NCBI RefSeq assembly: GCF_000151315.2 | Contig: NW_011887302.1 | Span: forward strand, 372,001-436,000 | From: Capsaspora owczarzaki ATCC 30864 | Taxonomy: Eukaryota; Opisthokonta; Filasterea | Length of the DNA: 64,000 bases | Direction of reading: 5' to 3' | Part shown: positions 57,734-64,000 of the stretch, one piece after another | Layout of the letters: each line of letters starts with the position of its first letter | How positions within the stretch are numbered: position 1 is the first letter of the stretch | Position numbers and translations under genes: made by a program | Notes under the pieces: model-generated | The model's input: the letters and a program-made list of their open reading frames with translations, nothing else | Database searches by the model: none | What the model was told of the DNA's origin: nothing

Positions 57734-58080
57734 TCTCATTCTGAAACGCGCGTTTCACCTCAAATATACTTCTTCTGTTTGCTGGTCTTCTTTTTTCTCC
57801 CTCACCCTCGCTCACTGAACTGACGCTGCTCCTCCATCTCAACCAGTCCATGTTCTACCCTTTCATCACAACCACGCATGAAAAATGAACAACAACTTGA
57901 AAGAATTGGACCGAGGGATGTTGATTTTCAAAATTTTGCCATGTAGTTGAGGAATCAGGGACAGTTTGGTGTAAAACAAAACAAAGGACAAAGTAGCAGC
58001 AACAGCCAACACAACCAACAACCGTAGATAGATGACGTGAGAGATGCTGTGCAACTTTGACCGGCTGAATTGGTTGACTT
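57734..58080. other. Short convergent intergenic region
   Basis: Lies between the 3' ends of the SDF2-like and eL18 genes. Nothing is seen in it. Confidence 0.5.
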
Positions 58081-59247
58081 TTACACCTTGTAGCCGCGAG
58101 AAGCACGGCGACCACGGGCCTTCTCGAACTTGCGGCCCTTGGAGCGGACGTAGGGCTTGGTGGTGCTCTTGGGGACACCGGGTGCGGCACCGAAGTGCTT
58201 GACCGCCTCGCGGGACTTGACGGGGCCGCGGAGGAGGAGGGTGTTCTTGCCAGTGGGCGAGCGAAGAGCAAGCTGATCGAAGGTGATGGTCTCACCGCCA
58301 GCCTTAAGAATGCGAGCGCGGGCAGCAGCCGTGAAGCGGAGGGCGCAGACGGTCAGCTTGGGGACAACGTGCAGACGCTCATCGTCAGTGACAGTGCCGA
58401 CAACGACGGCAGTCAGCTTCTCGCTGCCCTTGGTCAGGCGGACGAGCTTGGAGAGGGAGAGCGGGGGACGGTGAATGCGGCTCTGGAACAGGCGCTTGAG
58501 CACGACCTTGTTGAAGGGCGAGTCAGTGCGGCGAGCGAGGAAGCGGTAGAGCTTGACGAGCAGGCGGATGTAAAGATCCTCCGACTTGGGCTCCGTTCGG
58601 ACCTTCTTCTTAAGGTGCTTGTACTTGATGTCAATGCCCTGGAAAGTGGAGATGGATGCGAGTGGCGGGTGAGCATTCGGCAAGAAAAAAAGTGCACTCA
58701 ACGTGGGACGACAAAAAGTTGAGGGTGATCGTTTTGCTCTGGTTCGAAGCCTTCCCCCGTGCTCCCCGGAAAACCCCTCAACCCCAAACAACCAGTCGTC
58801 GTTCTCTGGCAACGGCTGATGAAATTTCAAGGCGGGCCAACCGTGCTTGCTGGAGGGGGCTGGAATCAAAAAAAAAATCAAAAGAGCAAAATAAAAAAAA
58901 TCGGCCTTCTCGCGCCTCTCCTCCAAGCTGCTGCAAGCCTCCAGTCGATCGCCGCGTCCCCAAGCTGGATCCTTCAGGTCACTGCAATGCAATGCCAACG
59001 AACGGGCCGTAGCTGAGGCCGAAAAAAAGCGCACGAGAAGCCGGAAAACAAAGCGACAATGGCCGAAAACCAACTTGCAGCGAAAACTCTCGTCCGCCTC
59101 TCCCCAGGCCGCTTTCCCCGACTCGGTCCATTGCTCGCCCCGTCCAATCCGGCCCCAATGGTGTCGTGATAGGTCTCTCTAACGGATTCAGTCGACGGGG
59201 GGCGCGTGCGGGCCGCAGATGTGAGAGATGGGCGGTCGTCGTACCAT
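58081..59247 (-). CDS. RPL18: 60S ribosomal protein L18 (eL18)
   Basis: The body is a single exon, 58081-58638, starting [20 protein letters not shown] and ending [18 protein letters not shown]. It matches eL18 throughout ([68 protein letters not shown]). It lacks its own Met. A TTTCCAG acceptor precedes GGC (58638), and the start codon is predicted at 59245-59247, where ATG is followed at once by a GTACGA donor. The first coding exon is then just ATG, a layout common in ribosomal protein genes; the 606-nt intron makes this an inference. Total length is 186 aa. eL18 is a structural protein of the large ribosomal subunit. Head-to-head with the URB2-like gene. Confidence 0.94.
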
Positions 59248-59777
59248 GGCGAAATAAGAGAAGAGAGAGCGATCACTCAAGAAAGCCAAACCAAGGATTA
59301 GCAAAATTCGTCCCATTCTGTATTTCGGTAAATTCGCTCCCTACTCTTCGACCCCGGTGGATTGACAACCAAAATATGAATAGGTGCAAGTATTTGAAGA
59401 TTTCGGAGAAGGTGAAAGGGGGCGGAGGAGCAGAAGAAGAAGAAGCCTTTGAGCTGTCATTGTTGTTCGGAAACCGAGCCGATGTGTCAAAAGAGCGTTG
59501 CGTTCATCTACTCTGAAGGGCTCAATAGTATCATTGGATGGGGGGGGGGGGAAGGTGTTGCCTGAAATGGAAATCCTGAAGTGGTCAGAGCGTTCTCTTT
59601 GCGCCAAAAACCCTTTTTGCTCAGACAAAGACTTTTCTCTGGTACACGCGCACCCAATTCCCCCCCCCCATCTGCTTCATCCAGGCTCACATCAACTCAT
59701 CCAAGCGATCATTGTCAATTGTCAGCAGAGCATTGGAGCCCCGACGACCATTCTATTATTTTTGACTGAATCCAGCC
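59248..59777. promoter_or_regulatory. Divergent promoter region of eL18 and URB2-like genes
   Basis: 530-bp spacer with no coding signal. G- and C-runs (near 59539-59550 and 59662-59670) are visible. Confidence 0.4.
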
Positions 59778-61702
59778 ATGATGCTCGCTCAGCTCCGACA
59801 GCTGCTCCAGCCAGTGTCGCGCAGCCAGATCGCCGCTTCAAACACCTCGAAACAACAGCGTGCCAGTGCATCCTCTGCAGACTCCACAACCGCAACCGCC
59901 GCTGGTCGGATCGCCCTGGCATGGCAGATTCTGAACGCCAATCCCAACGAGGTCGCAATGCCGCGCAGAGAGCTTGCCTTGCTCGACTGGGTCACACGCG
60001 AGCTCACCGTCCCACTGCACGCCACGGGGCACCACGCCACACCCGTCGTCGTTGTCGATGACGGCAGCAGCGACAGCAGGTGAGTTCCGACCATTTGTTC
60101 ATGCATGTTTCCACGCGCGCTGCAGTACCATGTGGATGCACTGTCAGCACCAGCGAAATGCCACCAACCAGCTCAACCATCGCCAGCCCCACTCATCAGA
60201 AGAAGCATGTGCACTGAAACTCGACGAGAGATGGGCAGCGAGAACTCACTTGGATGCTTGTTGTGTTTCCAAATCCCAACACAGACAAACCGCCAATGCT
60301 GCTGCTGCTGCTGCTGCTGCGGGTGCATCAAGTTCCGCGACGACCGTCATGCCATACCACAGCGCAGAGTATTGGACATTCCTTGTCAGCGTCATTGATG
60401 CGATCGCGTCGGCGGGACTGTCTTCGACCAGTAGCAGCGCTCCTGCCGCTCCAAGCCTCGCTGGCGCCAATCGTGCCGCTGCCAGCTCCATCGTGATCAA
60501 GCCTCACTTGATGCAGTCGCTGCAAGGCGCAATCGACTTTATTCATGCCCGCGAGACGGTTGATGAAGCGTTGCTCGAGTCCGTCATGGTGGCATTCGAC
60601 CGCCTCTTCGACCCTACTTCTGCAGTCGCGTTTCTGCCCAAGTTTGAGGTGTACTGCACATTCTTGGAGCGAGTGGCTTCTCTGGCTGTGGCCGAGTCGG
60701 CAGCGGTTCCATCTCGGCTCTTGCTCGCCGCCCTGAACGTTTTCGCGTCCATGCACCGACACCACGCAAACCAACGCAAACTATTCAGCACATTCATCCA
60801 AACGCTGCTGCCCAAACTAACTCTCCTATGGCATCGCTACGCGCTCTCCAGCTCGGCAGCAGACCTGGTCGACTCGACAGACAGCCTTGCTGCTGCCACC
60901 ATCATCTCGATTATTTGCAGCGTGGTCTTCCACAAGGAGCACATCCCCTTGTTCCAGAACGGCCTGGTCTCGCGCTCCGTTGCCTCGTATACCTCCTCTC
61001 TGTTTGAGTTTGTTGCGACGCACATGCGCTCAGATGCCAATCCCAACTTGCACCAGGCAGTCAGCTTGCTCGTTCCCGAACTTCTCGCTGGCTTTGTCGA
61101 TGCCGTCGTTGGTCGTCCCGGAGCCACAGCCGTCGCTCTGAGCGATGCCAAGGAGCGAAGATCCCTGTTCTTGTTCTTCCTCGAGCTGTATCAATGCTGC
61201 TGCGCTGATGCAAGCGCTGCCCAGGTCACGTCCGCTGCTGCTGCTGCTGAAAAGCCTTCGGCGGCTGGACGGCAAGGTCGGAACAATCGCAACCCAAAGC
61301 AAAAAGACCAGTCAGGGGCTGATACACCAATGCAGGTGGACTCTCTTCCTGACGCTGCTGCGGCTACTACCCGAACGCCAACGTTTGGACCACCCGCGTC
61401 GTGGGGCGAACATTTGAAGCTTGCTCACTCCCTACTCCTTGTCCTCGCTGCACGCGACGTGTATCAGATTGTTGCGGACAGCCATGTCGACGCCGAGCAG
61501 TTCACCTGGCTCAGCTCGCTTGCGAGCAGCGTTGGGTCACAGGCCATCAACAGCACCGCGGTCTACGACCGAACAGCCGAGGAACTTGCCAACATCATCT
61601 TGGTTTTCGACACTCTGCTTGGTCTCAACCACGCTATTGTTGAGCCTCACCTCGCGCACTTGTGGCACGCGCTGTCGCTTCAGCTCGAGCTGCATCGCAG
61701 CG

Positions 61703-61738
<36 letters not shown>

Positions 61739-64000
61739 GCGGCAGCGACGCGGATGCGGCGACCTCGCGCCCGGCCTCGTATTCTGCGTTTATTGCAAAC
61801 TTGTTTGCGACATATACCAAGCTCCGCCAGCTGGACGTGCTTGTCGGCACCGTGCTGGCTGCTATCAATCTGCTCGCGGAAGCGCCGAGCTCTGCAACCA
61901 CGCCCCTTCGGTTGAGGTGGCTTGGCGAGCACTTTCACTCCCACTTTGCCACCGCCATCCGCAGCTATCCCGCAGCTCGCTTTCCGCCGCTGTGGGAAAT
62001 GGTTGTTGACTGGCTCCTTGAACGTGGATCGCTCCTTTTCGAGCTTCCAGAATCCTCGTCGTACACTTCCATTCCGCGTTCGGCGACAGTCGCATTCACG
62101 CTGTGCGCCTCCGCGCTCGAGACGATGATTGCGCACGTGCCAATCACGGATTTGACTGCCGATATCACGCTCGAGTGCGTGTCGACGTTGCGCTCCAAGA
62201 TTCTTCGTCCGTTGTGCGCCACTCTGCGGGCGCTTCGACAATCACACCAAACTCTGCGCACCCCTTCTCGCGGTGGCGCGCAGCTCAAGCGCAGCGCCGA
62301 TTCCGCTCTCGAGCCCGCCTCTACAAAGCGAGTCCGGGCGGCAGACCATTCCTCTCAGAGCGCCAATCCGCTCGCCAATGAGCTTGAGCAACGACTCTTG
62401 TGTGTTTACTTTTCGCTGCTCGACCGTCTAGCTCGCTGTGAGTATGCTTGTCATGTAGCACTGCTCCAAGGTGGCCAGTCATCCTTGATTGTGCTGCAAG
62501 GCTTTTACGAAACGGAAGAGGGCCGTCTCACCGCTCACGAGGTCGCCGCCGCGTGTGCTGATGCCAGTTGGATTCAAGTTTCTGTCTTTGGTGTAAGCTG
62601 TGGTGTTGATGCACGCCCTAGTGTAGTTGGGCCGAATCCGTCTCATTTTCTGATCTTTTTGTATTTCTCGTCCGTTGTTCTGCAGCAACAATTTGCTGCC
62701 GGTTGGATTCGATTGATCGATCTCGCCTCCACAGAGACCACCTGGGACCCGTCATTGGTCTCGGCCTTCCCAGTGATTAGCACCCTTCAAGACGAATTGG
62801 CTGCCTGGTCTCAATTCCTGATCGACAGCCTCCCGCAGGTTGCCGAGAACGCTGGCAACGCTCGCCGATGGGACGGACATCCCTCATCTGTGGACGCAAG
62901 CAACCGCCCGATGGCCACCATTGGCGCTATTGCCTCGGTTTTGCCAGTGTTCTCGTCGCGAAAACTGCTGTCCCAGATCGATAGTGTGGCACGCTTCATC
63001 AACAAACTGACGAGCTCGGCCAGCTTGTCGCCAACGAGCGCAGAAGGGTCGTCCGGTCAACTCGCCATGCGGCTGCTCAACGATCCAGCCTTCTCCGAGT
63101 TGACATTGTTGCATCACTCGCTCGTTGTTGCGTCGTGCACTCTGGCGTCCGAGCATCTGCTTGCCTTCGTCGCAAAGTGCGGTCGCTCGCCGGCCTCATC
63201 TGCCGCCCAGACAGCTGTTCGCAGCTTTGGCCTTGACACGCTCGACGACACTGCCGTGTCCCATTTTGTGGACGCACTCTATCCCTCTCGCCCAGCCGTC
63301 AATGTGCCTAGTGGTCGCAATGCAGGAATTGCAAAGGACATTGCCGCAGCCTGTGCCTCGTTGCAAGTACTCCGCCACCTGCCACTGGCTGCAACACAAG
63401 GAGAGCTGCAACAGCGTGTGCTTGCAGTGTTGCTTCCGCTCGACTGGCTGGCTGGTGCACTCGAGCTGGCAATTCCCACCGAAACCCGTGCATTTGTTCG
63501 AACTTTGACGGTGGAACTCTTCAATCTGATTGCCTGCCAGGGCCGTTGGGTGGAAGCCAGTGTCAAGTGGGCCACTTCTGCTGCTGCTGCACTGAGTGCG
63601 TCCGAGCCACTTCAGCTGCTCGAGCCGACCACACGCATCGTTGCCAACTCTGTCTCTCATCTGCTGTCGCAAACTTCGGCGGAAATGCAAGCCATCATGC
63701 GCACGCTGCTCGGCGTGGTGACTCTGGGCTGTGAACAAGACGCTGCCCGAATCGGCAAGGCAACAACTGCATCGCCGCGCTCGCTTCTTGTCGGGTTTGC
63801 CCTCGCGGATGTCGTCATCCGAGCCGTCACAGACCAGAAAGCCAGTGCGTCACACCAAAACGTCACATCGAGTGACACGCTGTCCAAGCACTTATTGCAA
63901 CCCGTGGCGCACGTGCTAGTCTCTTCCATCAACGGCCTGCTGGCACGCACCACCTTGGCCAACGAGCGTGCTTATGAAGTCATTTACGTGTTGGAAGTGG
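59778..64000 (+). CDS. URB2: URB2-like ribosome biogenesis protein (3' end outside window)
   Basis: Exons 59778-60079, 60285-62592 and 62686 onward; the frame is still open at the window edge (more than 1,300 residues). The N-terminus reads GRIALAWQILNANPNEVAM, then PRRELALLDWVTREL, matching the URB2 opening (human [20 protein letters not shown]). The rest is long helical repeats with disordered inserts: an Ala run at 60296-60318, an Asn run at 61702-61739, and an NLS-like KRVRAADH. URB2/Npa2 acts in the nucleolus in early 60S assembly. The second intron (62593-62685) is 93 nt, in frame and stop-free, so it could also be retained as 31 residues, but the pyrimidine tract before CAG favours an intron. 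Family assignment rests on the N-terminus and overall character. Confidence 0.75.

Overview
This is nuclear DNA of a unicellular eukaryote. Genes are dense, lie on both strands, and most are split by short introns with GT..AG ends (usually GTAAGT, GTATGT or GTACGT donors). The gene set is opisthokont-like, and closest in flavour to animals and their unicellular relatives: UFC1, RPB8, a LysM-TLDc OXR1-type protein, a CYB5R4-type b5/CS/reductase fusion, NUP205, a two-repeat TMEM175, SDF2, eL18, URB2, an IRAK/Pelle-like kinase, and a receptor with tyrosine motifs in its tail. A unicellular holozoan such as a filasterean fits best. That is an inference from gene content; no species is proven. I saw no transposon, no virus-like element and no rRNA or tRNA gene.

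Layout. 0-6 kb: F-box/WD40 protein (-), UFC1 (+), a DUF72 protein ending in a PCNA-binding-like motif (-), and a small, possibly secreted protein (+). 6.9-12.5 kb: a tandem family in which a common leader and one-exon-per-repeat LRRs are joined either to an F-box-like C-terminal exon (first gene) or to a coiled coil plus Pelle-like kinase (second gene). A third copy is a broken kinase remnant. 12.8-17.4 kb: SANT/Myb protein (+), RPB8 (-), two-domain fluoride exporter (+). 18.4-24.4 kb: an LRR gene of about 33 exons, again one repeat per exon, with three apparent 1-nt frame breaks. 26.5-31.7 kb: a single-pass LRR receptor with a roughly 550-residue Ala/Ser stalk and an ITAM-like tail. 32-42 kb: a four-TM2/RING membrane protein (-), OXR1-like (+), CYB5R4-like (-). 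42.4-50.7 kb: NUP205-like (-), mostly one 7-kb exon. 52.4-64 kb: small secreted beta-rich protein (+), TMEM175-like channel (-), SDF2-like (+), eL18 (-), and the first part of an URB2-like gene (+) that runs off the window.

How they relate. Most genes are housekeeping and independent. Head-to-head pairs with short spacers may share promoters: F-box/UFC1, DUF72/small protein, RPB8/fluoride exporter, TMEM175/SDF2, and eL18/URB2 (both ribosome-production genes). The accessory interest lies in the three LRR loci, which show active repeat-exon turnover and swapping of the effector exon, and in the phosphotyrosine-style receptor. I checked exon models by requiring phases to match across every junction and total coding length to be a multiple of three. 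Where this fails or is ambiguous, the entry says so.
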